DNA of 53,276 nt from Burkholderiaceae bacterium (GTDB taxonomy: Bacteria > Pseudomonadota > Gammaproteobacteria > Burkholderiales > Burkholderiaceae_D). The notes under the pieces were generated by a model. The model searched no databases. It saw nothing but the letters and a program-made list of their open reading frames with translations, and had not been told where the DNA came from. Below are positions 36,172 through 46,549 of this stretch, piece after piece. Numbering within the stretch: the first letter of the stretch is position 1; each line of letters begins with the position of its first letter. Location: positions 1-53,276 of the forward strand of contig JAGTRJ010000031.1 of NCBI GenBank assembly GCA_018261755.1. The letters are read 5' to 3'. The position numbers and the translations under genes are program-made.

Positions 36172-37662
36172 ATGGATTACATCGGCAAACACGTTCTGGT
36201 ACTCGGTCTGGGCGAATCCGGACTGGCGATGGCGCAATGGCTGGCCCGTTGCGGCGCGACCGTGCGCGTGGCCGATACGCGCCAGACGCCGGAACGCTTG
36301 CCTGCCCTGCGCGATGCGGTGCCAGGCGTCGAATTTGCCGGTGGCGAGTTCACGCCTGCCTTGCTCGATGGCGTTGATTTCGTGGCGCTCAGTCCCGGGC
36401 TGATGCCAGGGCGGGAACTGGCCGCTATTCTGCCGGCGGCAAAAGAGCGCGGCATCCCCCTGTGGGGCGAAATCGAGCTGTTCGCGCAGGCACTGGTGGC
36501 GCTGCGCAGTGAACGGGGATATGCGCCGAAAGTGATTGCGATTACCGGCACCAACGGCAAGACCACTGTCACCAGTCTGACCGGCCTTCTGTGCCGTCGC
36601 GCCGGGCTGACGGTGCAGGTGGCGGGCAACATCAGTCCGGCGGCGCTCGATGTATTGCGCGATGCGCTGGCGAATGATGCGCTGCCGCAGGCATGGGTGC
36701 TGGAACTGTCGAGCTTCCAGTTGCACAGCACCTTCAGTCTGGAGGCGGATGCGGCCACCGTGCTGAATGTGACGCAGGATCATCTGGACTGGCATGGCGG
36801 CATTGATGCCTATGCGGCCGACAAGGCACGCATTTTCGGCGCGCATACGGTGCGTGTACTGAACCGCGATGACGAACGGGTGATGCAAATGGCATCCGCG
36901 GATGCGCCGATGACGAGTTTCGGACTGGATGAGCCGCAGCAGGCGGGCAGCTTCGGGCTGCAGGATGATCGCGGCATGCCGTGGCTGTGCGTGGCCGAGG
37001 CGGAACAACTCGATGAAAAGCCGCGACGCAAGCAGCCGGTAGTCAATGCCGTCATCAGCCTGAACCGGTTGATGCCGGCGGAAGCGCTGAAAATTCGCGG
37101 GCGGCACAATGCCTCGAATGCGCTGGCCGCGCTGGCGCTGTGCCGCGCAATCGGCTTGCCGTTTGCGCCGCTGCTGCACGGCTTGCGCGAATATCGCGGC
37201 GAGCCGCACCGGGTCGAGCCAGTGCAAAGCATCGGCGGGGTCGAATATTTCGACGACAGCAAGGGCACGAATGTTGGCGCAACGGTCGCTGCGCTGCAAG
37301 GGCTTGGTGCAGGCAGCGAGCGTCGTCGGCTGGTGCTGATCGCCGGCGGCGACGGCAAGGGGCAGGATTTTAGCCCGCTGGCGAAACCGGTGGCAGAACA
37401 TGTGCACACGGTGCTGCTGATCGGCAAGGATGCGCCGGCAGTTCGTGCCGCGTTGAGGGACACCGGGGTGGCGCTGGTTGACTGTGCGACGCTGGAAGAT
37501 GCGGTGACGCGCGCGGCCGAGGCCGCGCAGCCGGGCGACAGTGTGCTGTTGTCGCCTGCTTGCGCCAGCATGGACATGTTCAGGAATTACGCGCACCGCG
37601 CACAGGTGTTCGTCGATACGGTGCGCGAGCTCGCGCTGGCCAGAGGCGAGGTGGCATCATGA
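36172..37662 (+). CDS. murD: UDP-N-acetylmuramoylalanine-D-glutamate ligase MurD
   Basis: A 496-residue cytoplasmic ligase adding D-glutamate to UDP-MurNAc-L-alanine. It begins with a Rossmann-like [20 protein letters not shown], then [12 protein letters not shown] loop [57 protein letters not shown] and [16 protein letters not shown]. The ATG directly abuts the mraY stop. It overlaps ftsW by 4 bp. It is somewhat longer than E. coli MurD because of a loop (about residues 245-290) in the central domain. Confidence 0.97.
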   Translation: MDYIGKHVLVLGLGESGLAMAQWLARCGATVRVADTRQTPERLPALRDAVPGVEFAGGEFTPALLDGVDFVALSPGLMPGRELAAILPAAKERGIPLWGEIELFAQALVALRSERGYAPKVIAITGTNGKTTVTSLTGLLCRRAGLTVQVAGNISPAALDVLRDALANDALPQAWVLELSSFQLHSTFSLEADAATVLNVTQDHLDWHGGIDAYAADKARIFGAHTVRVLNRDDERVMQMASADAPMTSFGLDEPQQAGSFGLQDDRGMPWLCVAEAEQLDEKPRRKQPVVNAVISLNRLMPAEALKIRGRHNASNALAALALCRAIGLPFAPLLHGLREYRGEPHRVEPVQSIGGVEYFDDSKGTNVGATVAALQGLGAGSERRRLVLIAGGDGKGQDFSPLAKPVAEHVHTVLLIGKDAPAVRAALRDTGVALVDCATLEDAVTRAAEAAQPGDSVLLSPACASMDMFRNYAHRAQVFVDTVRELALARGEVAS

Positions 37663-38879
37663 ACTTCAGTAAACTGTTTTTCTGGCAGCGGCTGGCCGGC
37701 GTGAACGGGCAGGCGGTTTCAAGCAGCACCGCATCGCGCTCGAAAATGATGTCCTACGACCAGCCGCTGGTATGGGTTTCGCTGGCACTGCTGCTGCTGG
37801 GCATGGTGATGGTGTATTCGGCTTCGATTGCGTTGCCGGAATCGCCGAAATATGCCGGTTACAGGAATACGCATTTCCTGATGCGGCAGGTGATTTTCAT
37901 GGCCATAGGCCTGATGGCTGGAATGGCGGCATTCCGTGTGCCGCTGAAAACATGGGAACGGCTCGCGCCGTGGCTGTTCGTGATTGCATTGCTACTGCTG
38001 GTATTGGTGCTGGTGCCCGGCATTGGCAAGGGCGTCAACGGCGCGCGGCGCTGGATTTCACTGAAAGTGTTCAACGTTCAGCCGTCGGAACTGATGAAGC
38101 TGGCGGTCGTGCTGTATGCGGCCAACTTCACCGTGCGCAAACAGAATGTAATGCATCGGCTGACCAAGGGCTTCATGCCGATGGCGGCTGCGGTCGGACT
38201 AGTTGGCCTGCTGCTGCTGCTGGAGCCGGATCTGGGCGCTTTCGGCGTGATCGTTTGCATCGCGATGGGCATCCTGTTTCTTGGCGGTATCAATGCGGTC
38301 TGGTTTGGCGGAATCAGCGCCACGCTGGTTGGCATTTTCGGCATGGTGGTGCTGCTGTCGCCATGGCGGCGCGAACGCATTTTTGCCTATCTCAATCCGT
38401 GGGTCGAGGAAAATGCGCTGGGCAAGGCGTACCAGTTGTCGCATTCGCTGATCGCGTTTGGCCGGGGCGAACTGTTCGGCGTTGGTCTGGGCGGCAGCGT
38501 TGAGAAATTGCATTATCTGCCGGAAGCGCACACCGACTTCCTGCTGGCGGTGATTGGCGAAGAACTTGGTCTGGCCGGTGTGCTGGCGGTGGTGATACTG
38601 TTTTTCTGGATCGTCCGGCGCTCGTTCGAAATCGGCCGGCAGGCGATCACGATGGAACTGATTTTCTCCGGACTGGTGGCGAAAGGCATCGGCATCTGGA
38701 TTGGCGTGCAGGCCTTCATCAACATGGGCGTGAACCTCGGCCTGCTGCCGACCAAGGGATTGACCCTGCCGCTGATGAGCTATGGCGGTTCCGGCATCGT
38801 GATGAATTGCATCGGGCTGGCGATCCTGCTGCGGATCGATTACGAGAATCGGATAGTGATGCGCGGAGGCCGGATATGA
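37659..38879 (+). CDS. ftsW: Septal peptidoglycan polymerase FtsW
   Basis: A 406-residue SEDS-family glycosyltransferase that polymerises lipid II at the division site together with FtsI. After a cytoplasmic N-tail of about 35 residues it has about ten membrane segments. Family motifs include [90 protein letters not shown] and [11 protein letters not shown]. The ATG overlaps the murD stop by 4 bp, which sets the start. Confidence 0.96.
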   Translation: MNFSKLFFWQRLAGVNGQAVSSSTASRSKMMSYDQPLVWVSLALLLLGMVMVYSASIALPESPKYAGYRNTHFLMRQVIFMAIGLMAGMAAFRVPLKTWERLAPWLFVIALLLLVLVLVPGIGKGVNGARRWISLKVFNVQPSELMKLAVVLYAANFTVRKQNVMHRLTKGFMPMAAAVGLVGLLLLLEPDLGAFGVIVCIAMGILFLGGINAVWFGGISATLVGIFGMVVLLSPWRRERIFAYLNPWVEENALGKAYQLSHSLIAFGRGELFGVGLGGSVEKLHYLPEAHTDFLLAVIGEELGLAGVLAVVILFFWIVRRSFEIGRQAITMELIFSGLVAKGIGIWIGVQAFINMGVNLGLLPTKGLTLPLMSYGGSGIVMNCIGLAILLRIDYENRIVMRGGRI

Positions 38880-39955
38880 AGCGCCTGCTGATCATGGCGG
38901 CTGGCACCGGCGGGCATATTTTCCCCGGTCTGGCGATCGCGCAGACGATGCAGGATCGCGGCTGGCAGGTGAGCTGGCTCGGCACCCGGCACGGGATGGA
39001 AGGCGCGATCGTGCCTACGCGCGGGATCGAGATGGATAGGATCGCCTTTGCCGGCTTGCGCGGCAGGGGCGTGATGCACGCGTTGCGCGGTGGCTTGCAA
39101 CTGCTTGGCAGTTTTTTCACCTGCCTTGGCATTTTGGCGCGGCGCCGGCCCGATGTTGTGCTCGGCATGGGCGGGTATGTGACGGTGCCGGGCGGGTTCA
39201 TGGCGAAGCTGCGCCGCATTCCGCTGGTGTTGGTCAATGCCGATGCGGCGTTGCTGCTGTCGAACAAGACGCTGGTGCCAGCCGCCAGCAAGGTGCTGTT
39301 CGGTTTTCCGGCGGATTTCGGCAAGGCCGCCGGCAAGGCGCTGGTGACGGGCAACCCGGTGCGCAGGGAAATTCTCGCCATCGCGCCGCCGGAAGAACGT
39401 TTTGCCGTGCGCTCTGGCGTGCTGCGCCTGCTGGTGGTCGGCGGCAGCCTCGGCGCAAAGGTGCTGAACGATTGTTTGCCGGCTGCGCTGGCGCTGCTGC
39501 CGAAAGAGAGCAGGCCGCTGGTAGTCCACCAGTCAGGCCGGCAGCATATCGATGCGCTGCGGCAGACCTATGCGGATGCGCAGGTGGAAGCGGAAGTGCT
39601 GGATTTCATCGACGACATGGATCGGCGCTATGCCGAAGCCGATCTGGTGCTTTGCCGCGCAGGCGCAATCACGGTGTCGGAACTGACGGCGGCCGGCGTT
39701 GCCAGCATTCTGGTGCCGTTCGTGGTTTCCAGTACCTCGCATCAGCGCGACAATGCGATCTGGATGGCGCAGCAGCAGGCGGCGATTCATCTGCCGCAAG
39801 CAGAACTGACGCCGCAGCGGGTGGCGGCGCTGCTGCAGGAAATGACGCGGGAAAAATGCCGGTCGATGGCGCAGGCCGCGCGCGCGGCGGGACAGCGCGA
39901 AGCGAATGAGAGAATAGCCGATGTGCTGGAACAGACAGCCGCACATCAACAGTGA
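38876..39955 (+). CDS. murG: UDP-GlcNAc:undecaprenyl-PP-MurNAc-pentapeptide GlcNAc transferase MurG
   Basis: A 359-residue peripheral membrane glycosyltransferase making lipid II on the cytoplasmic face. The first G-loop is [19 protein letters not shown], the second is [57 protein letters not shown] and [13 protein letters not shown] are family motifs. Where E. coli has HEQN after the acceptor loop, this protein reads [14 protein letters not shown], which I recall from relatives in this family. The start overlaps ftsW by 4 bp. Confidence 0.96.
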   Translation: MKRLLIMAAGTGGHIFPGLAIAQTMQDRGWQVSWLGTRHGMEGAIVPTRGIEMDRIAFAGLRGRGVMHALRGGLQLLGSFFTCLGILARRRPDVVLGMGGYVTVPGGFMAKLRRIPLVLVNADAALLLSNKTLVPAASKVLFGFPADFGKAAGKALVTGNPVRREILAIAPPEERFAVRSGVLRLLVVGGSLGAKVLNDCLPAALALLPKESRPLVVHQSGRQHIDALRQTYADAQVEAEVLDFIDDMDRRYAEADLVLCRAGAITVSELTAAGVASILVPFVVSSTSHQRDNAIWMAQQQAAIHLPQAELTPQRVAALLQEMTREKCRSMAQAARAAGQREANERIADVLEQTAAHQQ

Positions 39956-39964
39956 AGTGAAAAC

Positions 39965-41380
39965 ATGAAACACAAGGTCAAGAACATACATTTCGTCGGC
40001 ATCGGCGGCAGCGGGATGAGCGGCATCGCGGAAGTGCTGCTGAACCTCCGTTACCACGTGTCCGGCTCCGATCTGGCCAGCAATTCCGCCACGCGCCGGC
40101 TGGAGAGCCTGGGCGCGCGCGTGATGCAGGGGCACGATGCGGCGAACATCGAAGGCGCGGACGTGGTGGTCACCTCGACCGCGGTCAAGCAGGACAACCC
40201 GGAAGTGGTCGCGGCGCGGCAAAAGAAAATTCCGATCGTGCCGCGCGCGCTGATGCTGGCCGAACTGATGCGCTTGAAGCGCGGCATCGCGATTGCCGGC
40301 ACGCATGGCAAGACCACCACTACCAGTCTGGTCGCCAGCATTCTGGCCGAAGGCGGGTTCGATCCGACCTTCGTCATCGGCGGGCGGTTAAACAGCGTCG
40401 GCACGAATGCGAAGCTTGGCGCCGGTGATTTCATCGTGGCCGAAGCGGACGAATCCGATGCCTCATTTTTGAACCTGCATCCGGTGATCGAGGTCATCAC
40501 CAACATTGACGCCGACCACATGGAAACCTACGGCCACGATTTCACCCGGCTGAAGCAGGCATTCATCGAATTCACGCAGCGGCTGCCGTTCTACGGTCGT
40601 GCGATGCTGTGTCTGGACGACCAGAACGTGCGCGAAATCATGCCGTTCATCTCGAAGCCGGTGACGACCTACGGTTTCCACGAAAACGCCGACGTGCGCG
40701 CGGTCGATGCAAAGGCGGCTGGCACCGTGATGGAATTCACCGTGCTGCAAAAGGGTTACCAGCCGTTGGCGGTGAAGCTGAACCAGCCCGGCATGCATAA
40801 CGTGCAAAACGCGTGCGCGGCGATTGCGATCGCGCGCGAATTGAGCATCAAGGACAGCGCGACGCAAAAGGCGCTGCAGGAATTCCGCGGCGCCGGCCGC
40901 CGTTTCACGCAATACCGCGATATCGCGATTCAGGCCGAGGATGGCAAGCCGGGCGGCAAGTTCGATCTGGTTGACGACTACGGCCATCATCCGGCGGAAA
41001 CAGCGGCGACGATAGCCGCCGCACGTGGCGCATTCCCGGGCAGGAGGCTGGTGCTGGCGTTCCAGCCGCACCGCTATACCCGGATGCGTGACTTGTTCGA
41101 GGATTTCGTGCGCGTGCTGTCGCAGGCGGACGTTCTGGTGCTGGCGGAAGTGTACGCCGCCGGCGAGCAGCCGATCGTCGCCGCAGACGGGCGGACACTG
41201 GCGCGTGCGCTGCGCGTGGCCGGCAAGGTCGATCCGGTATTTGTCGAGGATATTGCCGACATGCCGGCGGCGATCATGAATATCGTGCGCGATGGCGATG
41301 TCGTGGTCACGATGGGTGCCGGCTCGATTAGCGGCGTGCCGGCAAAACTGGCGCAATTCCAGATTCAACCTCAATCGTAG
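39965..41380 (+). CDS. murC: UDP-N-acetylmuramate-L-alanine ligase MurC
   Basis: A 471-residue cytoplasmic ligase adding the first amino acid of the stem peptide. Motifs: [17 protein letters not shown] near the N-terminus, ATP loop [66 protein letters not shown] and [16 protein letters not shown]. It starts 9 bp after murG, with GAAGTGA upstream. ddlB follows 11 bp after its stop. Length is normal. Confidence 0.97.
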   Translation: MKHKVKNIHFVGIGGSGMSGIAEVLLNLRYHVSGSDLASNSATRRLESLGARVMQGHDAANIEGADVVVTSTAVKQDNPEVVAARQKKIPIVPRALMLAELMRLKRGIAIAGTHGKTTTTSLVASILAEGGFDPTFVIGGRLNSVGTNAKLGAGDFIVAEADESDASFLNLHPVIEVITNIDADHMETYGHDFTRLKQAFIEFTQRLPFYGRAMLCLDDQNVREIMPFISKPVTTYGFHENADVRAVDAKAAGTVMEFTVLQKGYQPLAVKLNQPGMHNVQNACAAIAIARELSIKDSATQKALQEFRGAGRRFTQYRDIAIQAEDGKPGGKFDLVDDYGHHPAETAATIAAARGAFPGRRLVLAFQPHRYTRMRDLFEDFVRVLSQADVLVLAEVYAAGEQPIVAADGRTLARALRVAGKVDPVFVEDIADMPAAIMNIVRDGDVVVTMGAGSISGVPAKLAQFQIQPQS

Positions 41381-41391
41381 GCGGGAAGATC

Positions 41392-42351
41392 ATGTTCAGG
41401 AAATTCGGAAAAGTTGGCGTATTGATGGGTGGCAGTTCGGCCGAACGCGAGGTGTCGCTGATGTCCGGCCAGGGCGTGCTCGACGCGCTGCGCAACAAGG
41501 GCGTGGATGCGCATGGTTTCGATACCGGCCGGCGCAGTCTGGCAGAGCTGGCCAGCGAAGGTTTCGACCGCGTGTTCATCGCGCTGCATGGCCGTTATGG
41601 CGAAGACGGCACGATTCAGGGGGCGCTGGAGCAACTGCGCATTCCGTATACCGGCCCCGGCGTGATGGCATCGGCGATTGCGATGGACAAGGCGATGACC
41701 AAGCGCCTGTGGATGGCGGCTGGTCTGGCAACGCCGAAATACGACATGCTGACGCAGGAATCCAATCGGGAACAGGTGTGCGCCGCGCTTGGTCTGCCGC
41801 TGATTGTGAAGGCGGCGCATGAAGGATCGTCGCTCGGCTTGAGCAAGGTGCAGCGTCCGGAGGATTTGCTGAAAGCGTATGCGCAGGCCAGCCGTTTCGA
41901 TCGGGACGTGATCGCCGAGGAATTCATCAGTGGCGAGGAACTGACTTGCGCGATTCTGGAAATCGATGGCGAACCGAAGGCGATGCCGCTGATTCGCATC
42001 GTGGCGCCGCAGGCAAATTACGACTACCGCAACAAGTATTTCAGCGATGACGTGCAATACCTCTGCCCGTCAGGCCTGCCGCCGGAAAAGGAACTGGAAA
42101 TACGGACGCTGGCATTGGCCAGCTACCGTGCGATTGGCTGTCGCGGCTGGGCGCGGGCAGACGTGATGCTGCGCCAGACGGACGGCAAGCCATTTCTGCT
42201 GGAAATCAACACTTCGCCGGGGATGACCGGGCACTCGCTGGTGCCGATGGCGGCAAAAGCAGCGGGAATCAGTTATGAGGATTTGTGTCTGCAGATTCTG
42301 TCATCGGCCAGGCTGGACCTGATGCCGACCAAGGACTGGAAACCTGATTGA
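41392..42351 (+). CDS. ddlB: D-alanine-D-alanine ligase DdlB
   Basis: A 319-residue ATP-grasp enzyme forming the D-Ala-D-Ala dipeptide used by MurF. It begins [20 protein letters not shown], and has [87 protein letters not shown] and [14 protein letters not shown]. The residue after EEXE-type segments is the tyrosine type (YDYRNKYF), fitting D-Ala rather than D-lactate use. Confidence 0.96.
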   Translation: MFRKFGKVGVLMGGSSAEREVSLMSGQGVLDALRNKGVDAHGFDTGRRSLAELASEGFDRVFIALHGRYGEDGTIQGALEQLRIPYTGPGVMASAIAMDKAMTKRLWMAAGLATPKYDMLTQESNREQVCAALGLPLIVKAAHEGSSLGLSKVQRPEDLLKAYAQASRFDRDVIAEEFISGEELTCAILEIDGEPKAMPLIRIVAPQANYDYRNKYFSDDVQYLCPSGLPPEKELEIRTLALASYRAIGCRGWARADVMLRQTDGKPFLLEINTSPGMTGHSLVPMAAKAAGISYEDLCLQILSSARLDLMPTKDWKPD

Positions 42352-42371
42352 ACGGGAAGGCTTGTTAACGC

Positions 42372-43130
42372 ATGTGGCATGACGTCAAATTGCTGAACAC
42401 CATTACTGCGGCTCTGGTCGGGCTGTGCGCGCTGGCGCTCGTTGCCACCGGCCTGTTGTGGCTGGTGCAGCGGCCGATGTTCGCGCTCAAGGCGATTACC
42501 GTGCATGGCAGCAGCCAGCAGGAATTGCGGCATGTGAATGCGCTGACGGTGAAAAGTACGGCCCTGCCGCGCATTCAGGGGAATTTTTTCACTACCAACC
42601 TGGATGCGGTGCGTCAGGCGTTTGAGGCGGTGCCGTGGGTGCGCCGCGCGACCGTGCGGCGCGAATGGCCGAACAGGTTGATCGTGGCGGTGGAGGAATA
42701 CCAGCCGCTGGGTACCTGGGGCGAGGATGGGCGGCTGGTATCGGTCAGCGGCGAGGTGTTCACCGCCAATCTGGCCGAGGCGGAAGAGGATGGCAAGCTG
42801 CTGGAATTTGCCGGCCCGAACGGCAGCGAAAAGGAAGTGGTGGCGCGTTACGGCGAATTGCGCGAATGGCTGGCGCCGACCGGGCTGAAGCCGGTGGCGG
42901 TGTATTTGTCCAACCGTTTTTCCTGGTCGGCCAGGCTGAGCAACGGCATGTTGGTCAGCCTGGGGCGCGAGCAGGTGGGCGGAATGAGCATCAGGGAATT
43001 GGTGGATCGCATGGTACAGGCGTATCCGCAGCTGCTGGCGCGGTTCCCTGGCCGGATTGACAGCATGGATTTGCGGTACCCGAATGGTTTGGCGCTGAAT
43101 GCCGGCGGACAGGCCGCAGAAGCAAGGTAA
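42372..43130 (+). CDS. ftsQ: Cell division protein FtsQ
   Basis: A 252-residue bitopic inner-membrane protein. A cytoplasmic tail of about 10 residues leads into one membrane helix (about residues 11-35, TAALVGLCALALVATGLLWL). A POTRA domain starts MFALKAITVHGSSQQ, and the beta domain with VPWVRRATVRREWPNRL follows. It ties FtsB and FtsL to the division ring. It lies 20 bp after ddlB and 29 bp before ftsA in the standard order. Confidence 0.95.
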   Translation: MWHDVKLLNTITAALVGLCALALVATGLLWLVQRPMFALKAITVHGSSQQELRHVNALTVKSTALPRIQGNFFTTNLDAVRQAFEAVPWVRRATVRREWPNRLIVAVEEYQPLGTWGEDGRLVSVSGEVFTANLAEAEEDGKLLEFAGPNGSEKEVVARYGELREWLAPTGLKPVAVYLSNRFSWSARLSNGMLVSLGREQVGGMSIRELVDRMVQAYPQLLARFPGRIDSMDLRYPNGLALNAGGQAAEAR

Positions 43131-43159
43131 ACAGAAACAGCAACAGTAAGTTTGACACT

Positions 43160-44392
43160 ATGACTAGAGATTTGAAAAACCTGATTGTCGGCTTAGATAT
43201 CGGCACTTCGAAGATAGTGGCGGCGGTGGCCGAAGTCATGCCGGATGGCCGGCATGAAATCATCGGTTTGGGGCAGCACTATTCGAAGGGCCTGAAAAAA
43301 GGCATGGTGGTGAACATCGAAGCGACGGTCGATTCGATTCAGCACGCACTCGAAGAAGCTGAATTGATGGCGGACTGCAAGATCATGAATGTCTATACCG
43401 GCATTGCCGGCAGCCATATCCGCAGCTTCAATTCGACCGGCATGGTGGCGATCAAGGAAAAGGAAGTGTCGGCGGCGGACGTGCAGCGTGTGATTGAAAC
43501 CGCGCGCGCGGTCAACATTCCGACCGATCAGCAATTGCTGCATACGGTGCCGCAGGAATTCATCGTTGACAGCCAGGACGACGTGCGCGAACCGATAGGC
43601 ATGAGCGGCATCCGGCTTGAAGTCAAGGTGCATATCGTCACTGGCGCGGTGTCGGCGGTGCAGAACATCATCAAGTGCGTGCGCCGCTGCGGGCTGGAAG
43701 TATCCGACCTGATCCTGCAGCCGATGGCGTCGGCCGAAGCGGTGCTGACGGCGGATGAAAAGGAACTGGGCGTGGTGCTGGTCGATATCGGCGGCGGCAC
43801 GACCGATGTCGCGATTTTTTCCGAAGGCGCGATTCGCCATACGACGGTGCTGCCGATCGCCGGCGATCAGATCACGAACGATATTGCGATGGCGTTGCGC
43901 ACGCCAACAGCCGAAGCGGAAGAAATCAAGCTGCGCTACGGCATTGCGAAACAGGCGCTGGTCGACCCGGAGGAATCGCTGGAGGTTCCAGGATTGGGCG
44001 ATCGCGCGCCGCGGATGCTGTCGCGCCAGATGCTGGCGGCGGTGATCGAGCCGCGCATTGAGGAACTGTTCGCGCTGGTGCACCAGTGTGTGCGCGAATC
44101 CGGCTACGAGGAAGTGCTGTCGTCCGGCATCGTGCTGACTGGCGGTTCGGCGCTGATGCCGGGCATGGTCGAGCTGGCGGAAGACGTGTTCCTGAAGCCG
44201 GCGCGCATCGGCATGCCCGATTATCGCGGCCAGCTGGCCGACGTGGTGCGCAGCCCGCGCTACGCGACCGTGCTCGGCTTGCTGATGGAAGCGAAGCGGC
44301 AGTATCTGCGCGGCGGCGTGGTCAAGCAGCAGCAAGGATCAATGAAGGGTGTCTGGCAACGAATGAAGGAATGGTTTCAGGGGAATTTCTAG
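43160..44392 (+). CDS. ftsA: Cell division protein FtsA
   Basis: A 410-residue actin-like ATPase that tethers FtsZ to the membrane. The phosphate-1 loop is VGLDIGTSKIVAAVAEV. The SHS2 region includes YTGIAGSHIRSFNSTG, phosphate-2 is VLVDIGGGTTDVAIFSEGA, and the adenosine motif is GIVLTGGSALMPGMVELA. The C-terminal amphipathic membrane-targeting helix is clear: VWQRMKEWFQGNF. Length and motifs are normal. The 134-bp gap to ftsZ is a likely site for an ftsZ promoter, but I see no convincing one. Confidence 0.97.
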   Translation: MTRDLKNLIVGLDIGTSKIVAAVAEVMPDGRHEIIGLGQHYSKGLKKGMVVNIEATVDSIQHALEEAELMADCKIMNVYTGIAGSHIRSFNSTGMVAIKEKEVSAADVQRVIETARAVNIPTDQQLLHTVPQEFIVDSQDDVREPIGMSGIRLEVKVHIVTGAVSAVQNIIKCVRRCGLEVSDLILQPMASAEAVLTADEKELGVVLVDIGGGTTDVAIFSEGAIRHTTVLPIAGDQITNDIAMALRTPTAEAEEIKLRYGIAKQALVDPEESLEVPGLGDRAPRMLSRQMLAAVIEPRIEELFALVHQCVRESGYEEVLSSGIVLTGGSALMPGMVELAEDVFLKPARIGMPDYRGQLADVVRSPRYATVLGLLMEAKRQYLRGGVVKQQQGSMKGVWQRMKEWFQGNF

Positions 44393-44526
44393 CACAGCAA
44401 CAGAATTTGGCAATTCAGTTTTAACAATCGGGGTTTTTTGATTTAATCGCAGTTGCCAGTCGTCAGTTGTCACATCGCGTGAACACTGGTGACTGGAAAC
44501 AGCATCCAGGAAAAGGGGAGTTCATC

Positions 44527-45726
44527 ATGGAATTTGAAATGATCGACAGCGCGGCGCAGGGAACCATCATCAAGGTTGTTGGCGTCGGCGGCGCTGGCGG
44601 CAATGCAGTGCAACACATGATCGACAAGGGTGTGGCCGGGGTTGAATTCATCGCGGCCAATACTGACGCGCAGGCGCTGTCGCGTTCCAGCGCGCACAAC
44701 ATCATCCAGATTGGCGATTCCGGTCTCGGCGCCGGTATGAAGCCGGAGGTTGGGCGTAATCTGGCGGAAGAATCGCGTACGCGCATCGAGGATGCGCTGC
44801 GCGGCGCACACATGGTGTTCGTCGCCGCCGGCATGGGCAAGGGCACCGGCACCGGCGCGGCGCCGGTGGTGGCCGAAGTGGCCAAATCGCTCGGCGCGCT
44901 GACGGTGGCGGTGGTATCGAAGCCGTTCTCGTATGAAGGACAGCGCTGCATGGACATTGCCGACGAAGGGCTGGAAGCGCTGACCAAGCATGTCGATTCG
45001 CTGATCGTGATCATGAACGAGAAGCTGGAAGAGATTTACGAAGACGACAGCATGATCGAATGGCTGCACCACGCCGACACGGTGCTGAACAATGCGGTTG
45101 CCGGGATTGCCGAAATCATCAATGTGCCGGGCCACATCAACGTCGACTTCAACGACGTGAAAACCATCATGGGCGAGCAGGGTAAGGCGATGATGGGCAC
45201 CGCGATTGCGTCTGGCGTCGATCGCGCCCGCCTCGCGGCCGAGCAGGCGGTGGCATCGCCGCTGCTGGACGGCATCGATCTGTCCGGCGCGCGCGGCGTG
45301 CTGGTCAACATCTCCGCCGGCAAGAGCCTCAAGGGCAAGGAAATCAAGGAGGTGATGGCGGCGGTGCGCGCATTCGCCGCGCCGGATGCGTCGATCGTGC
45401 ACGGCGTCGCGTATGACGACAGCATGGGCGAAGACATCCGTGTGACGGTGGTTGCCACTGGCTTGGGCCGTGCGAAGAGGTTGCCGCAGCTGGTTTCGAC
45501 TCCGGTGATGCGCACTGGCACGAACAACGAGCCGGTGATGCCGATGGCGACGATGATGGCCTCGTCCGCCGTTGCGGCGCCGCAGTCGACAGCATCGTTC
45601 GAAGCCGTTCAAGGTGCGCCGCGCGTCTGGCGCCGTGAAACGGCGACCGACACGGTGCGCGCGCTGGAAAAGAACGGCATGGAAACGTTCGACATTCCGG
45701 CTTTCCTGCGCAAACAGGCGGACTGA
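44527..45726 (+). CDS. ftsZ: Cell division GTPase FtsZ, with unusual signature residue
   Basis: A 399-residue tubulin homologue forming the division ring. It has VVGVGGAGGNAVQHMI, NTDAQALSRS, the tubulin signature loop, PFSYEGQRCMDIADEGLEAL, NVDFNDVKTIMGEQGKAMMG and DGIDLSGARGVLVNISAG, then a variable linker and the C-terminal peptide FDIPAFLRKQAD that binds FtsA and ZipA. The signature usually reads GGGTGTG; here it reads GKGTGTG, with Lys at residue 105 (codon AAG, 44839-44841). That glycine contacts nucleotide phosphates, so the change is striking. The ATG at 44527 follows AAGGGGAG and gives the usual MEFEM start. Confidence 0.96.
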   Translation: MEFEMIDSAAQGTIIKVVGVGGAGGNAVQHMIDKGVAGVEFIAANTDAQALSRSSAHNIIQIGDSGLGAGMKPEVGRNLAEESRTRIEDALRGAHMVFVAAGMGKGTGTGAAPVVAEVAKSLGALTVAVVSKPFSYEGQRCMDIADEGLEALTKHVDSLIVIMNEKLEEIYEDDSMIEWLHHADTVLNNAVAGIAEIINVPGHINVDFNDVKTIMGEQGKAMMGTAIASGVDRARLAAEQAVASPLLDGIDLSGARGVLVNISAGKSLKGKEIKEVMAAVRAFAAPDASIVHGVAYDDSMGEDIRVTVVATGLGRAKRLPQLVSTPVMRTGTNNEPVMPMATMMASSAVAAPQSTASFEAVQGAPRVWRRETATDTVRALEKNGMETFDIPAFLRKQAD

Positions 45727-45876
45727 TCGCGCCTTTTCACCGGCGCTGGCAGGGGCGGCCAAGGCTGAGCCGCTCCCTGCAAGATTTTCCGGACTGCGGC
45801 ATACTGCAACCAGATGCCGCGAACGGATGCGTTCCGCTCCCGGCTTCTCCCTCTGACAAACTACAAGGAGACCATG

Positions 45877-46380
45877 ATGAGCATCGCAATTGGAGACCGC
45901 CTTCCTGAAGGCAGACTGTCGGAATACATCGATACCGAAACGCCGGGCTGTTCGCTCGGCCCGAATAATTTCCAGGTGGCAGACCTGGTCAAGGGCAAGA
46001 AAATCGCCATTTTCGGCGTGCCGGCGGCCTTTTCGCCGACCTGCTCCGACAGTCACCTGCCTGGCTACATCAAGAACGCCGACGGCTTCAAGGCCAAGGG
46101 TGTGGATGAAGTCTGGTGTGTCGCGGTCAACGATCCGTTCGTGATGGGCGCATGGGGCCGGGCGCAACATGCCGGCGGCGCGGTACGGATGATGGCCGAC
46201 GGCAGCGCCACCTTCACCAAGGCGCTCGGGCTGGATTTCGATCTGACCAAAGCGGGCATGGGCGTGCGCTCGCAGCGCTACTCGATGCTGGTCGAGGATG
46301 GCGTGGTCAAGCAATTGAACGTTGAAAAAGGCGGCAAGCTCGAAGTGTCCGGTGCCGAGCAGTTGCTGGCGCAGATGTAA
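45877..46380 (+). CDS. Prx5-type peroxiredoxin
   Basis: A 167-residue cytoplasmic thiol peroxidase of the redoxin family. The peroxidatic cysteine sits in GVPAAFSPTCSDSHLPGY (about residue 50). Other family traits are GVDEVWCVAVNDPFVMGAWG, MADGSATFTKALGLDFDL and RSQRYSMLVEDGVVKQLNVE. Such enzymes reduce hydrogen peroxide and alkyl peroxides with glutaredoxin or thioredoxin. Two adjacent ATGs exist; the second (45877) is better spaced, 6 nt from AAGGAG. It lies between ftsZ and lpxC, a position I associate with Oxalobacteraceae. Confidence 0.9.
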   Translation: MSIAIGDRLPEGRLSEYIDTETPGCSLGPNNFQVADLVKGKKIAIFGVPAAFSPTCSDSHLPGYIKNADGFKAKGVDEVWCVAVNDPFVMGAWGRAQHAGGAVRMMADGSATFTKALGLDFDLTKAGMGVRSQRYSMLVEDGVVKQLNVEKGGKLEVSGAEQLLAQM

Positions 46381-46404
46381 AGTTGCGGGTTTTTTTGCTT
46401 CAAC

Positions 46405-46412
46405 GGGGGGGG
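46405..46412 (+). repeat. Run of eight G upstream of lpxC
   Basis: A G8 homopolymer about 140 bp before lpxC. It is not in a coding region. Length could vary by slippage or sequencing error; no regulatory role can be supported. Confidence 0.5.
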
Positions 46413-46536
46413 CAGTCTGCTTTTAAAACAAAAAGCGATGCAAACCCCGTTCTTCATGACGATTTTTCATATTCCAGCAACAAACAGCAACAATTTCTTC
46501 ATCACCGCCGGATATACATTCATGCCTGTATGTTGA

Positions 46537-46542
46537 TATAAT
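46537..46542 (+). promoter_or_regulatory. TATAAT box 7 nt before the lpxC ATG
   Basis: TATAAT-TCGTGTC-ATG places transcription start at or next to the start codon. No Shine-Dalgarno sequence is present. An imperfect palindrome ATACATTCATGCCTGTATG covers 46514-46532, where a -35 or operator would lie. Confidence 0.45.
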
Positions 46543-46549
46543 TCGTGTC

